In this document: positions 30,601-37,626 of the stretch, in pieces
Position numbering within the stretch: position 1 is the stretch's first letter
Layout of the letters: the number at the start of each line of letters is the position of its first letter
DNA from: Prosthecobacter dejongeii
GTDB lineage: Bacteria > Verrucomicrobiota > Verrucomicrobiia > Verrucomicrobiales > Verrucomicrobiaceae
DNA length: 64,000 bases
Direction: 5' to 3'
Assembly: GCF_014203045.1 (NCBI RefSeq)
Contig: NZ_JACHIF010000001.1
Span: forward strand, 62,001 to 126,000
Made by a program: the position numbers and the translations under genes
Notes under the pieces: generated by a model
What the model was told of the DNA's origin: nothing
Seen by the model: the letters and a program-made list of their open reading frames with translations, nothing else
Databases searched by the model: none

Positions 30601-32948
30601 TCAACGCCTGACTGGAAAGTCACAGTAGGCGGTGTCGGTGAAAAGATGGGATACACGGAGGTCAGCAGTTCCTGGGCTTCAAATTTCAGCGAAAATTCGC
30701 TCAGCTTCGGGGCATCCACTCGCTGGGTCGGTCCGGCCACCGTGCGGCTAGTGAAACTGCCGTCCAGAGCGACTGCAGCGGCGGCGATCTTGACACTACC
30801 GCCATCTCCGCTGAAGACATAACCAGAAGCATCGTAAGCACCCTTCGGCGTGATGGGATTATTAAACACATCCCGCGTGGCCCACTTCAGGCTCAGTGGC
30901 TGGGAGGTGGCCGTGTAGATGCCGCTGTAAACCAAGTTCGGTGTGGCATCGGCTATGTCATAGATGTTACCGTTCGAGATCAGTTTAGTCGTCTTCACCG
31001 CGCCGCCCTTGTAGTTGATCCAGCCGGCTGAAGTATTGATGTTTGAGCCCCGCTGCATCACCACGCTGCCCCCCGCATTCAGATCCACAGAGCCACCATT
31101 CACGGTCAGTTCACCCACCTTCCGCTGGATGATGTTCGCATAACCGGAGAGATCCGCCAAGGGGGTACCCACCCACGCCTTGCCGTTGTAAGTCCCCGTA
31201 TTGCGGATGTCCACGGTGATGGTCTGCCCGCGTAGGGCACCGAAACGCTGCAGCGGTGAATCCGCCAACTCGGAGGCACGCAGGTCCAGCGTGATGAAAT
31301 TTTGGGAGACCGGCACCTCCACATCGGTGGAACCTGCGACGTTGATGACGGCATTCGTGTCCAGGTAGATCTGTCCACCATTGTGGACGAAGTAGCTCTG
31401 CGGAATCGTCCCCCCTACATAGTCCCAGACACCTGCATCCACCTTCACGAGGGCATTCGGTGCCAGCAGGGTGGAGTCCTTACCGAAGTAAACAGCACGT
31501 CCGTTGATGTTCACCTGGGAGCGGAGAGCCAGTTCTTTCCCGATGACTTTTTCCGTGCTTGCCCATTCGGGCAGGATCTGGGTCACGCTGTTGTCCGCCA
31601 GCCGCACGGTGCCAGTTTTTTGATATAGAAAGGCGGGGACGTTTGGAAACAGCACCGGATCATAGGCACTGTTCGTCACCGCTCCATAACTCGCCGAAAG
31701 ATCAACCCGCCCGTTGAGGGCCACGGAAGTGGAACTGCTGATCACGCTGTTTTGCTCCACCGTTTTTCCAGTCAGGGTGATGTTCGCACGGGGAGAGTCA
31801 ATGAGGCCCTCATTTTTCACCGTCCCGGCATACTCAGGCACGGCGGAAAGAGGATCCACCACTGCTCCGACAAAGGTATCCAGCCCACGCAGGCTAGGGT
31901 CGCTGCTGCTATGGGCGACAAAACCCACCTGGAGACCAGCAGCCAGGATCGTCTGCCCGTCTGGCGTCAGGATCGTGCCACGGTTCGTCACGTTCGCACC
32001 GACCAGCACCACACGACCGCCGACGCTGGCCGCTGAGGTAGGGGCCTCAATGACCGCCCCCGCCTGTACCACTACGTCCCCATACTTGCCACTGGCAGGA
32101 GCCGCAGGCGGTGTGAATCCCGGTGTGGGGCCCTTGCTGCCCGCTGGCAGGGCCAGGGCGCTGAAGAGGAACTGCGCATCGGGATTATTCAGCAGACCGC
32201 GCTGGATGAGGTTGTCATTGATGGGCAGGGCCGAGGCCACCAGAGTATGGACATTCACCTGGCTGCTGCCGCCAAAAAGGATGCCGTTCTGATTGATCAC
32301 ATACACCTGTCCTGGAGCCTCAATGCGGCCGAGAATCTGCGAGGGGCGTCCGGATGGATCATTGACTTTGTTGTAGGCCACCCACTGAGACTGATTGGAG
32401 CCTCCGGCGCTTTGATCGAATTTTAATGTCGTTTCCTTACCCACATTGAAGGTGCGCCAATTCAGCAAAGCTTGTTGGGCCGTCTGCACGATGGTCACAT
32501 TCGTGCGGCCAGCGGTCTGGGCCTGGGAGGGCAGATTTGCCCCGGTCCACAGGCCGGGATTGGAAGACACGCCGGGATCTACCTCCAGGCCCCCTTCCCC
32601 GAGGCCATTGGGCACATCCGGCAGCCCAGTTCCCAGGTTATTGGGACCATGGATCGCCGCCAGCCGTGCGGCCTCTTGAAGCTGACGGACAGCCTCCAAA
32701 GACAGGTGTGTGCGGCGCAGGATGTCCTGCGCCATGGCCCGGTTTGCCTCCAGATTCACAGGCGTGCCGCCCCCTCCTCCGCCACCTGTAGGATTAGGTC
32801 CAGACGGGGCCGTGCCACCCCGCAGAATATCCGCCGCCAAAGTGGGTGGCATGCTGCCCACGAGCGCCAGAAATACCGTAAATGACGCGGTCAGAAAGGT
32901 GTGCTGTTTTTTAAAACGGCGGAGGGTCTGTAAAAAAGTCATGGGCAT
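21693..32948 (-). CDS. TpsA: filamentous haemagglutinin-type two-partner secretion exoprotein
   Basis: This 3751-residue exoprotein has a signal sequence (residues 1-39, ending LAADIL) and a Gly-rich spacer. The TPS secretion domain spans ~145-290 and is recognised by NWRTFNVGKETTLKFDQS and VINQNGILFGGSSQVNVHTLVAS. Thousands of residues of beta-helix-type repeats follow. Around residues 3250-3310, GGDISGLTFFSPKASRILAA and DVSIVAGGRDI match the DUF3739-type C-terminal region of Pseudomonas PdtA-like haemagglutinins. The end is acidic (DDDEEEKDRSGAE). TPS exoproteins cross the outer membrane through a TpsB pore and mediate adhesion, competition or biofilm. The gene is the last in the operon, 8 bp after the PpiC-type isomerase. 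The ATG at 32948 or the one 2 codons later is the start. Confidence 0.92.
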   Translation of the reverse strand: MPMTFLQTLRRFKKQHTFLTASFTVFLALVGSMPPTLAADILRGGTAPSGPNPTGGGGGGGTPVNLEANRAMAQDILRRTHLSLEAVRQLQEAARLAAIHGPNNLGTGLPDVPNGLGEGGLEVDPGVSSNPGLWTGANLPSQAQTAGRTNVTIVQTAQQALLNWRTFNVGKETTLKFDQSAGGSNQSQWVAYNKVNDPSGRPSQILGRIEAPGQVYVINQNGILFGGSSQVNVHTLVASALPINDNLIQRGLLNNPDAQFLFSALALPAGSKGPTPGFTPPAAPASGKYGDVVVQAGAVIEAPTSAASVGGRVVLVGANVTNRGTILTPDGQTILAAGLQVGFVAHSSSDPSLRGLDTFVGAVVDPLSAVPEYAGTVKNEGLIDSPRANITLTGKTVEQNSVISSSTSVALNGRVDLSASYGAVTNSAYDPVLFPNVPAFLYQKTGTVRLADNSVTQILPEWASTEKVIGKELALRSQVNINGRAVYFGKDSTLLAPNALVKVDAGVWDYVGGTIPQSYFVHNGGQIYLDTNAVINVAGSTDVEVPVSQNFITLDLRASELADSPLQRFGALRGQTITVDIRNTGTYNGKAWVGTPLADLSGYANIIQRKVGELTVNGGSVDLNAGGSVVMQRGSNINTSAGWINYKGGAVKTTKLISNGNIYDIADATPNLVYSGIYTATSQPLSLKWATRDVFNNPITPKGAYDASGYVFSGDGGSVKIAAAAVALDGSFTSRTVAGPTQRVDAPKLSEFSLKFEAQELLTSVYPIFSPTPPTVTFQSGVEQTTADAFTLDANGSPTTLRADRLADVFLSPALLTQGGFGKLTVENNDGRIVVPADTTLQATVHGSLTLSAANMDILGTLSAPGGIIDLKVLNISPSVALALQRDPLPIEPPPSVGRGVFTLGASGRISTAGTLTDDRLHVGSPLRPDYAMAGGEIRINAYTANLLSGSVLDVSGGVLVDPGGAVHYGNAGGIQVKAGQDPTLGYVTGGKLLNLGSTLLGYSGGSHGGSLAIQAPLVQVGGAALHADTLLLQPDFFTRGGFSDYHLSGLGLPTATVGEFLPGVYIAPGTVITPVADSIVASTGPDLTTRIVRNPEGVRGPTDINFSAPGVNGLEGLKIRGEVILGVGASIRTDALAHVTLNGHGVAVLGSIETPGGHIEIQGGDDSFSLLYGDQSQALTTVYIGSQSVLSTAGKRLLLPDLYGRRIGAVLAGGLITVAGNIAAASGAVLDVSGASGILDLHPTAANPNVLYQSPTTSVAGSSLYSLYSQPVKVDSHGGAIVLAGAQMLATDATLRGFAGGSTALGGSLSVSSGRFYLPDVIPPVLDTNLVVRQSGSTLGSTFPQDASALGEALRASDGTPLIGRGYFAADRFAESGMDSLTLGGVLEFSGPTSITARGYLHVADGGVLFANDEVRLTAFSVVLGAPFQPPVRPEDELSQLPFTNVAPTHGAGRLIISSKHLEIGTLTLQNIGNATLAADQGDIIGNGIFTIAGNLTMRAGQIYTTSAGKFTTVAYDYLAGGVNQRGSITLEGSGRRSLPLSAGGTLSFYASNIAQKGVLVSPIGTINLGWDGTGTAPRDLLTGSTLPFPVTQQLTLGAGSITSVSAVDPYTGKGIVIPYGVSLDGSTWIDPRGVDITAGGLPKKIIHLAAANVTQAQGATVDLRGGGDLMAYRWVQGNGGTADILESSGSYAILPDYAANHAPYGAYNSLNTSTNLIRAAGAGYVNNGLQAGDRIYLAGSKNLAAGFYTLLPARYALLSGAVLVTPKAGLPVGSQELPGNVSVASGYTFNDQNATRTLPTVATRFEVIGQGVINARSEFQKFSANSFLAERARDLNVAVPELPQDSGYLLFQAGQSMSLNGQVLTQAQAASARGARVDISSALNFIINGGTATGTPGSIELNAATLSNWGAESLLIGGHRTDTGVTVRSSSITVNNAGSALTGADVILASLGGITLAANAEVKSTASTVTGEAETLNLNGNGSLVRVSRYEKAEVLRTGTSDAAGPSLTIAAGVRLTGGSLTLDTTSATNLNAGALLSANAYSINSGRVSLLLNSPGALQSNPGLVLSGTVLANLQAAKSLKILSYSSLDVYGTGQVGLPTTESLTLSAGEIRGFNQGPGSVNFTAKQITLDNRSNGSVVSTAPAVGNGTLHFNAETIMLGAGTLRVNQFANVFLNGAGGVLARGKGAFSTQRNLTVNAALITGERAASHGLYADGALVAQAPSATIGDRVTTGLGASLTLQGATVTASTRLVATSGLLSLQATNGNVQVSGRLDAGGTMQKFYDVTQYTDAGEVRLSATNGNVVLNAGSVVNVAAAAGGGNAGTLNVSAAEGGFNNLGTLLGHGGTGGSQGHFQLDVGAMPSIAVLNASLNGAGFLGSRDLRVRNGDVIMDGVSTVKNFRLSADQGSVTVTGTVNASGATGGSIQLIAHRDLTLNAGSVLTVAGEKFDSSGKGGSINLEAGAQRQGIAGNGSVDIQTGALLNLSVAAKIAGGESTVGSSASKGQFSGKLHIRAPQTSNFNDLNVKAINGTIVDASSIVVEGYRIYNLTSTGGLISSSVQSTIHQNAQAFQGAAGSTSANFTSITNRLLANNAALADALVLAPGAEIINTTGDLTLGALGSNTTGDWDLSTFRYGPKSVAGVLTLRAAGNLRFYNALSDGFSPTLASNDATWLWLARPTAQNSLLPVNAQSWSFRLTAGADFSATDFRQVRDVSALAAESGSLQLGKDGGTMSVTGGNNALTSTMIGASLTGGGRGLFQVIRTGSGDIDINTGRSVQLMNQFASIYTAGTRVADPTLGGGFDVSTLSQAGGTGSLGAVQQNYPAFYTMAGGHVNISAGLNIERLGASSSRELPNNWLYRRGYVDSATGEFGRTGFGVAVASTSWWVDFSNFFQGVGTLGGGNLTMTAGNDVTNVDAVAPTNARMPKGVPDASKLVELGGGDVTVRAGHNIDAGVYYVERGKGTLTAGGVITTNATRSPGQISALNGANAVQDPDTWLPTTLFVGKGGFDVSARGDVLLGPVANAFLLPQGVNNSYWNKTYFSTYAADSYLKVSSLGGDVTLRQGAMLNNVFLPMLQIWSSTQQLLSSISSATAQPWLRLAENNVAPFNTAFGLMPGTFRATAYSGDINIAGNITLSPSATGTLELLTQGSVHGLSPLGLISPSVGTVFTAWGASTIKVSDANPNSLPGVASPFAYQNLVGTTQASTTRANFLELVDKLFRESGGTTGAQAVLETRQALHDPSILHRNDPNPTRIYAQGGDISGLTFFSPKASRILAARDIVDLSLYIQNVSAQDVSIVAGGRDIIPYHANTLLRVAANSSGNITVQTLSGLGNGALAGDIQINGPGTLQVLAGGNLDLGSGPNNVNGTGAGLTSLGNVRNPFLPFEGANIIAGAGIGAATSLTDSRLDFASFITQYVMGAKGTSYLKEVSTNPNAPITPAGFALLPEEEQKRLALEIFFLVLRDAGRDHNNPDSDGFGNYNEGKKAIATLFKGDDWNGGIRTQARDIRTRNGGNITLFAPGGGLTLAANLIGAPLTPPGIITDAGGNINIFTHGSVNLGISRIFTLRGGNQIIWSTTGDIAAGSSSKTVQAAPPTRVIIDPQSADVATDLAGLATGGGIGVLASVKGVPPGSVDLIAPEGTIDAGDAGIRATGNLNIAAAAVLNAGNISVGGTSTGTAVGAVSAPSIGSISSANTNSAANNNTSAAQTVAQNRDTSSQEDLPSIITVEVLGYGGGTDDDEEEKDRSGAE

Positions 32949-32956
32949 AGCGAGGG

Positions 32957-33844
32957 CTAAGGATTCGCGGGGGCGGCTGGCAGCACTTGTGGCAGTGCAG
33001 ACTTGTTGAGCTCCAGCGGATGCTCCTTTAAAAGTCTGGACAGATAGGCCTGCGTATTTGCGCTCAGCTTTTCCTGCCGTAGCTGTTTGACCAGTTGGGC
33101 ACGCACCTGTTCAAGAGTGGGTGTGAAGGCAGCCCGCGCATCCAGTAGTTTTAAGATGTGCCAGCCGTCTTTCAGTTCGAGGGGCGGACTGATTTCATGA
33201 AGCTTTAGCCGCGTCACCGGCTCCCGAAATTCAGGCTGGATCTGCGCCTCCGTGACCCAGCCGATTTCCCCACCATGCGCGGCGCTCAGAGTTTCCTGGC
33301 TGTGCTTCCCGGCGACATCGGCAAAGTCCGCCTTTTCGGCCTTTAGCAGGGCCTCCACTTTGGCCAGATTTTTCTCCGAGTCAGGGCCCTGAGCGATGAA
33401 AATCTGAGCCAACCGAAATGAACGGGGTTGGATCAAGGACTCCCGGGTCTTTTCATAGGCCTGCCTGACTTCCGCCTCGGTGGGGTAATCCGGCGGTGGC
33501 TGCGAGACGGATTCCAGATAAGTCTCCGTCAGGGTGCTGTCGCGCACCCGTTCCAGTTTGGCCACCACCGCAGGTTGTTGATGCCAATTTTGCTCCATGG
33601 CCTGTTGGAGAACCAGCCGCTGCACCAGCAGAGAACGGACGAGCTGCTCCAGCATGGCGGGATCGCGTCTCACGGACTCCAGTTGCCCGGCTTCCAGGGA
33701 AGCCACCGCGCGCTGCAAGTCCTCCACCTGAACGTCCAGCGCCCCCAGACTTCCCAGTGTTTCGGCAGGCAGAGGCATCGCCGCTGAAAGCATCCACAGC
33801 AGGCCCAAGACTGACGTCGAAAAGGTTTTCTTGGCAGAGTTCAT
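32957..33844 (-). CDS. PpiC/SurA-like peptidyl-prolyl isomerase
   Basis: This is a 295-residue exported protein with a signal peptide ending ...PLPAE near residue 28. An N-terminal helical chaperone part follows (~35-125), with LVRSLLVQRLVLQQAMEQN. A parvulin domain covers ~140-245: RSFRLAQIFIAQ, FADVAGKHSQ, GGEIGWVTEAQIQPEF and GWHILKLLD. It probably acts as a periplasmic chaperone for the secreted TpsA and/or the outer-membrane proteins of the operon. Its ATG overlaps the stop of the upstream coiled-coil gene by 4 bp, and tpsA follows after 8 bp, so translational coupling is likely. Confidence 0.92.
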   Translation of the reverse strand: MNSAKKTFSTSVLGLLWMLSAAMPLPAETLGSLGALDVQVEDLQRAVASLEAGQLESVRRDPAMLEQLVRSLLVQRLVLQQAMEQNWHQQPAVVAKLERVRDSTLTETYLESVSQPPPDYPTEAEVRQAYEKTRESLIQPRSFRLAQIFIAQGPDSEKNLAKVEALLKAEKADFADVAGKHSQETLSAAHGGEIGWVTEAQIQPEFREPVTRLKLHEISPPLELKDGWHILKLLDARAAFTPTLEQVRAQLVKQLRQEKLSANTQAYLSRLLKEHPLELNKSALPQVLPAAPANP

Positions 33845-34572
33845 GGCTTTTGGGGAACCTGCACGGCCGCAGCGTTTTTCTTCTCCTCTTCGGTGATCTC
33901 GGTAGGTACGGTAGGTTTGGCCGCCTCGTCTAAGAAGGGGTTGTACTTGCTGTCGCGAAGGCGGTCACCGTAGTCCTGCACCAGATTCTGCAACTTTACA
34001 CGGGTTACGCCAACAAAGGGTTCCCGCGCGGTGAGTGCGGTGCCGAGGCCGAAGTTTTGCAGACGCTCCAGCACCTCGCTGCCAGTTTCATAGAGCTCCA
34101 GATTCTGCCGTTCCCGCTCCGCTAGTTTCCGCTCCGCCAGCACGCCTTTAGACACGGCCTTGGCGCGCAGGGCCTCCCGCTCTTTGGCGATCTTCACAGC
34201 CTCGGCATACCCGGCCTTCCACTTCTCGAGCGCCTCCTTGAGCTGAGCGATCTGCTTTTCCTGGGCATCGCTTTTGACCTGCAGACCATCGATATTCTTT
34301 TTCGCAACTTCTTGTTCGGCAGCGGCATCTTTGTTGAGGGAGACGATCTTTTTGTTCAGGCCTTCTACCTGGGACTCCAGTTGTTGGATTTTGGCCTCAT
34401 TTTGAATTTTATCAGCCTGCAGGTTTGCACGCTCAGTCTGCGCCGTTCGCAGTTGCAGCATGGTGTTGCGCAGGGTGTCACGCAGGCGCTGCTCCGCCGG
34501 GCTGATGTCCTGCGCAAACACCGAGGCCGACAGCGCGAAGGTCAAAAATAAAAAAAGAAGGGGACGTTTCAT
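33841..34572 (-). CDS. Exported coiled-coil protein of the TPS operon
   Basis: This is a 243-residue protein with a signal peptide (MKRPLLFLFLTFALSASVFA, cleavage near 20). Residues ~25-150 form a coiled coil rich in Gln, Lys and Glu (LQADKIQNEAKIQQLESQVE). A globular part follows with FGLGTALTAREPFVGVTRVKLQNLVQDYGDRLRD (shown here in outline; residues ~170-205), then a Pro/Lys tail. I do not recognise a family. It could be a periplasmic scaffold spanning porin or TpsB and the inner membrane. It starts 2 bp after the porin stop and overlaps the isomerase gene by 4 bp, which ties it to the secretion operon. Confidence 0.8.
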   Translation of the reverse strand: MKRPLLFLFLTFALSASVFAQDISPAEQRLRDTLRNTMLQLRTAQTERANLQADKIQNEAKIQQLESQVEGLNKKIVSLNKDAAAEQEVAKKNIDGLQVKSDAQEKQIAQLKEALEKWKAGYAEAVKIAKEREALRAKAVSKGVLAERKLAERERQNLELYETGSEVLERLQNFGLGTALTAREPFVGVTRVKLQNLVQDYGDRLRDSKYNPFLDEAAKPTVPTEITEEEKKNAAAVQVPQKP

Positions 34573-34574
34573 GA

Positions 34575-36434
34575 CTAAAATTTGGCGCTGAGGTCCAACT
34601 GGATGATGTCGCTTTTAAACTGCGGTCCAGCGATCTGGCTGGCGCTGAAATAACGCAGTCCAATTTGCACCCGCTGAGACAGTGCGATGGCCGCACCGAG
34701 GGTGTAGCCCTTCATGTTCGTGCCGCCACCGCCGAAGTCCTGGTCGTTGAAGCCATCAATCACGGCATCTGACTCCACATGGCGGTAGCCGATGTAGGCA
34801 TTCCAATCACCACGTTTTTCCATCAACGGTTTGCCCACCCGCAGGTTGAAATAATAAGCGGTGTCGCCTCCATCAAACGCGCCGCCACCGCCACGGTTAT
34901 TGACGGCAAATTCCTCCAATCCAGCAGCATCAAAGGCGGTGTTTCGCAGGTATTCTCCCAGGAGTGAGACCTGAACTGGCTCATAACCATTGTAGTCCAG
35001 ACGACCCGTGATGGAATGCACCCTGAACGGTGTGGCCAGGCCGTAATATTGGAACTGGTTGATCGTGCCGTTGTTGTTCGTGGCATCTGCAATGATGCGG
35101 CGCAAGCGGCGGTAGGTGTTACCCTTCTGGGCAAAGGTGGGACGGGTGTGATCAGTGTCGCCCGGATCTTCGATATTGCGTGGAATGTAGGGGCTGGAAA
35201 GCTCACCTTCGACGTTTCTGAAATCGTAGTAAGCGGTGGCCAGCTTCAGGTTCCAGTCTTTGCTGATCTTCCAGTCCACTCCGATCTGGGCGGCATTGAG
35301 CCACTTGTCCTTGCTCTCAAACTTCGCGGGTTGATTGGAGGCGACATGCAGGTCTGAATTAAAGATGGGGAAGGTGCCGATGACCAAGAACGGCTCGATG
35401 CCCTCATAGACTTCATGATGGGCGGATAAAACCAGGCCGTCGAAACCGAGATCGTCTGAATAAATAGCGGTGGTACTGAAGAAAGGATTGTCAAAACGGC
35501 CCACGGAGATGGAGATGCTCTCCACTGGCTCCCAGCGCAGAAAGGCTCGGTCCAGCCAGATGGCGTATTTGGAAAACTGCCCACCCTGCTGCTGGGCGGC
35601 ACCGCCTGGGGTTTGGTTGGCATAACCAAAACTTTGGTTACCTGAAACCGGACTGTTGGTGTCACCAGTGCCCAGGCGAATACCGAGCGTAAAGTTGTCG
35701 TCCAGATCCAGCTCGGCCCCAAATCTCAGCAACAAGCGCGCGCGTTGACGATCCTGATCCGTATTAAGCTGCGGGGCGAAGAGCACGCCGGTTTCATCAT
35801 AGGCAGGACCGGTGTTGATGGCATTGAAGTTCGGGAAGGCCCCAGTATTGGAGTTCCCACCAGGAAAGGTGATGCTCTCATAGCGCACGCGGAACTCGGC
35901 GTGAGGGTGAAAGGTGGATACCCAATGCGGAAGCTCATACTGAGGAGTCAGCCATTTTTTAGTCTCAGCCTCCCGCAGCAGTTCGGTTTTGATCTGGCTG
36001 CGCATTTCATCCTTCACCACCTCAGGGATGTAGGTCACCCGCACTTCATCATCCGAGGCGGGCGGTGCCTCGGCGGCCGTTTGTGCAGCGGTGAAAAGCG
36101 CCTCCCTCTCTTGCGCAGCAGCGGCCGCATCCGCCTTAGCGAGGTTGATCATGTCCTGGGCATCGGCCTGGGTCAGCACCCCACGTTCGACGAGGCGGTT
36201 CACCAGGTTGATGGCAAAGCTTTCCGAAAGCTGCACCCGAGGCTGGGCAGCAGGTGCGAGCGGCGCCTGCGCAGCCGGCTGCTCCCCAGGTTCCTCGACC
36301 GGCAGCGGCAACAGTTCATCAATGGACGGCGGCGAGTCCGGGGTGGGCGTGGCGTCCTGGGCCAGCAGCGGCCAGGAGGCCAGGCCTGCGAGCAGGGTCA
36401 GTCGGTGGAGGAAGAACCGGGAGTTATTTTTCAT
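34575..36434 (-). CDS. Putative outer-membrane porin
   Basis: This protein of about 619 residues resembles the 'putative porin' family (Porin_5). It has a signal peptide (MKNNSRFFLHRLTLLAGLASW...) and a short Pro-rich stretch. A helical segment with LVNRLVERGVLTQADAQDM follows (~65-85). The long beta-strand barrel contains FHPHAEFRVRYESI, SISVGRFDNPFF and GYTLGAAIALSQRVQIGLRYF, ending in an aromatic C-terminus, LDLSAKF. The ATG at 36434 is preferred to a TTG three codons upstream. It may provide an outer-membrane path for small solutes, or be an operon-specific barrel. The gap to the TonB-like gene is 20 bp. Confidence 0.85.
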   Translation of the reverse strand: MKNNSRFFLHRLTLLAGLASWPLLAQDATPTPDSPPSIDELLPLPVEEPGEQPAAQAPLAPAAQPRVQLSESFAINLVNRLVERGVLTQADAQDMINLAKADAAAAAQEREALFTAAQTAAEAPPASDDEVRVTYIPEVVKDEMRSQIKTELLREAETKKWLTPQYELPHWVSTFHPHAEFRVRYESITFPGGNSNTGAFPNFNAINTGPAYDETGVLFAPQLNTDQDRQRARLLLRFGAELDLDDNFTLGIRLGTGDTNSPVSGNQSFGYANQTPGGAAQQQGGQFSKYAIWLDRAFLRWEPVESISISVGRFDNPFFSTTAIYSDDLGFDGLVLSAHHEVYEGIEPFLVIGTFPIFNSDLHVASNQPAKFESKDKWLNAAQIGVDWKISKDWNLKLATAYYDFRNVEGELSSPYIPRNIEDPGDTDHTRPTFAQKGNTYRRLRRIIADATNNNGTINQFQYYGLATPFRVHSITGRLDYNGYEPVQVSLLGEYLRNTAFDAAGLEEFAVNNRGGGGAFDGGDTAYYFNLRVGKPLMEKRGDWNAYIGYRHVESDAVIDGFNDQDFGGGGTNMKGYTLGAAIALSQRVQIGLRYFSASQIAGPQFKSDIIQLDLSAKF

Positions 36435-36454
36435 CGCTGTCAAAAAGCAAACAT

Positions 36455-37189
36455 TCAGTTAGGTCGGCGTGCGGTAAGGCGAAGCACGATGGGGCGGGGC
36501 ATGTCCGCTGGCGGGGGCTGAGTCAGGCGCAGACCGGTGAGGACCTCGTTTTCGATGGCTTCATCCAAGGCACGGTCACCCGTGGAGCGGGCCAGGCTGG
36601 CACGGGTGATGCGCCCAGTATCGTCAGGCCAGATGCGTACCTCGATCCGGGCCTCGGCACGGCTGGTCTTGCGATTGCTGCGAAGTGCTTCGGCGATGCG
36701 GGTCTGCACCTGGGCGGCATACCAGCCGTACTTGCTGCCGTCCCCTCTGCGGCCGGAACCACCAAGACCGCTGCCGCCACGTCCAGTGCCCCCAGGCCCG
36801 CCGAGACCAAAGCCATCGCCAGGGCCATCACCCACAATGCCCGTGGATAGGTCCGGGCCTGCAGGGGGCTCGTCCGGCGGTGTTTCCTGCGGGGGAGGTT
36901 CATCCTCTTTCACCTCTTCCTGGACAATCATTTCTTCTTTCGGCGGTTCACGTTCCTCCGGCTTCTCTGGGGGCGGGGGTGGCGGAGGTGGGGGCGGAGG
37001 CGGTGGGGGCGAAATGCGCACCATTGAAAACTCCTGAGTGCGGGCGGGTTTGGACGGCCCTTCCCCTAGCATCTCCGGCAAGATCCAAGCTGCGGCCAGC
37101 AGGCCTCCCGTGCCCAGGATCAAAAGCAGCCGATGGCGCTGGAAAAAACCACGTTCGTCTTCGTCTTCTTCGATGTTGTTCCGGCTCAT
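36455..37189 (-). CDS. TonB-like energy transducer
   Basis: The 244-residue protein has the TonB layout. It has an acidic cytoplasmic start, one membrane helix (LLLILGTGGLLAAAWIL, ~20-36), and a periplasmic Pro-rich rod including 14 consecutive prolines (~60-74) then Pro/Glu repeats. A Gly-rich linker follows. The C-terminal TonB-type domain (~155-244) contains YAAQVQTRIAEALR and IEVRIWPDDTGRITRA, then GDRALDEAIENEV. It is flanked by exbD upstream and the porin downstream. It likely couples the ExbB-ExbD motor to an outer-membrane partner of this operon. The long Pro run predicts a need for EF-P during translation. Confidence 0.85.
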   Translation of the reverse strand: MSRNNIEEDEDERGFFQRHRLLLILGTGGLLAAAWILPEMLGEGPSKPARTQEFSMVRISPPPPPPPPPPPPPPEKPEEREPPKEEMIVQEEVKEDEPPPQETPPDEPPAGPDLSTGIVGDGPGDGFGLGGPGGTGRGGSGLGGSGRRGDGSKYGWYAAQVQTRIAEALRSNRKTSRAEARIEVRIWPDDTGRITRASLARSTGDRALDEAIENEVLTGLRLTQPPPADMPRPIVLRLTARRPN

Positions 37190-37210
37190 GATGATGCTGG
37201 GGTTCGGTCG

Positions 37211-37612
37211 TTATTTTTTCGCAGCCTGGGTCGCCAGACCGACCTGGGAGATGCCCAGGGCACCGACGACATTCAGCACCTCCATGATGCTCTGATACTG
37301 GGTGGTGCTGTCACCACGGATGATCACAGGGAACTCTGGATTCGCCGCCTTGTGGGCCTCCAGTTTCGTTTGCAACTCACCCAGCGAGACCGGGATGGTG
37401 TTGAGAAAAATTTTGCCCTCGTTGTTGATGGTGATGGCCTGGCTTTTCGGCGCGCTCAGCACCGGGGCGGAAGCACTGCCCTTGGGCAGATTCACCTTGA
37501 CCCCCTGCACACCAGCCGTCGTCATGATGATGAAGATGAGCAGGAGGACCAGATAGAGGTCCACCATGGGAGTGACGTTGATGTCGTCGTAGCTTTTGGA
37601 GTCGGATTGCAT
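37211..37612 (-). CDS. exbD: ExbD/TolR biopolymer transport protein
   Basis: The 133 residues show the ExbD form. A short cytoplasmic N-terminus (YDDINVTPMVDLYLVLLLIFI) includes the conserved membrane Asp of the proton path (VTPMVD). One membrane helix and a periplasmic domain follow, the latter with DSTTQYQSIMEVLNVVGALGI. It forms the proton-driven motor with the ExbB-type protein 14 bp upstream and powers the TonB-like protein 21 bp downstream. Confidence 0.93.
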   Translation of the reverse strand: MQSDSKSYDDINVTPMVDLYLVLLLIFIIMTTAGVQGVKVNLPKGSASAPVLSAPKSQAITINNEGKIFLNTIPVSLGELQTKLEAHKAANPEFPVIIRGDSTTQYQSIMEVLNVVGALGISQVGLATQAAKK

Positions 37613-37626
37613 GGGTGGCAGGAGGG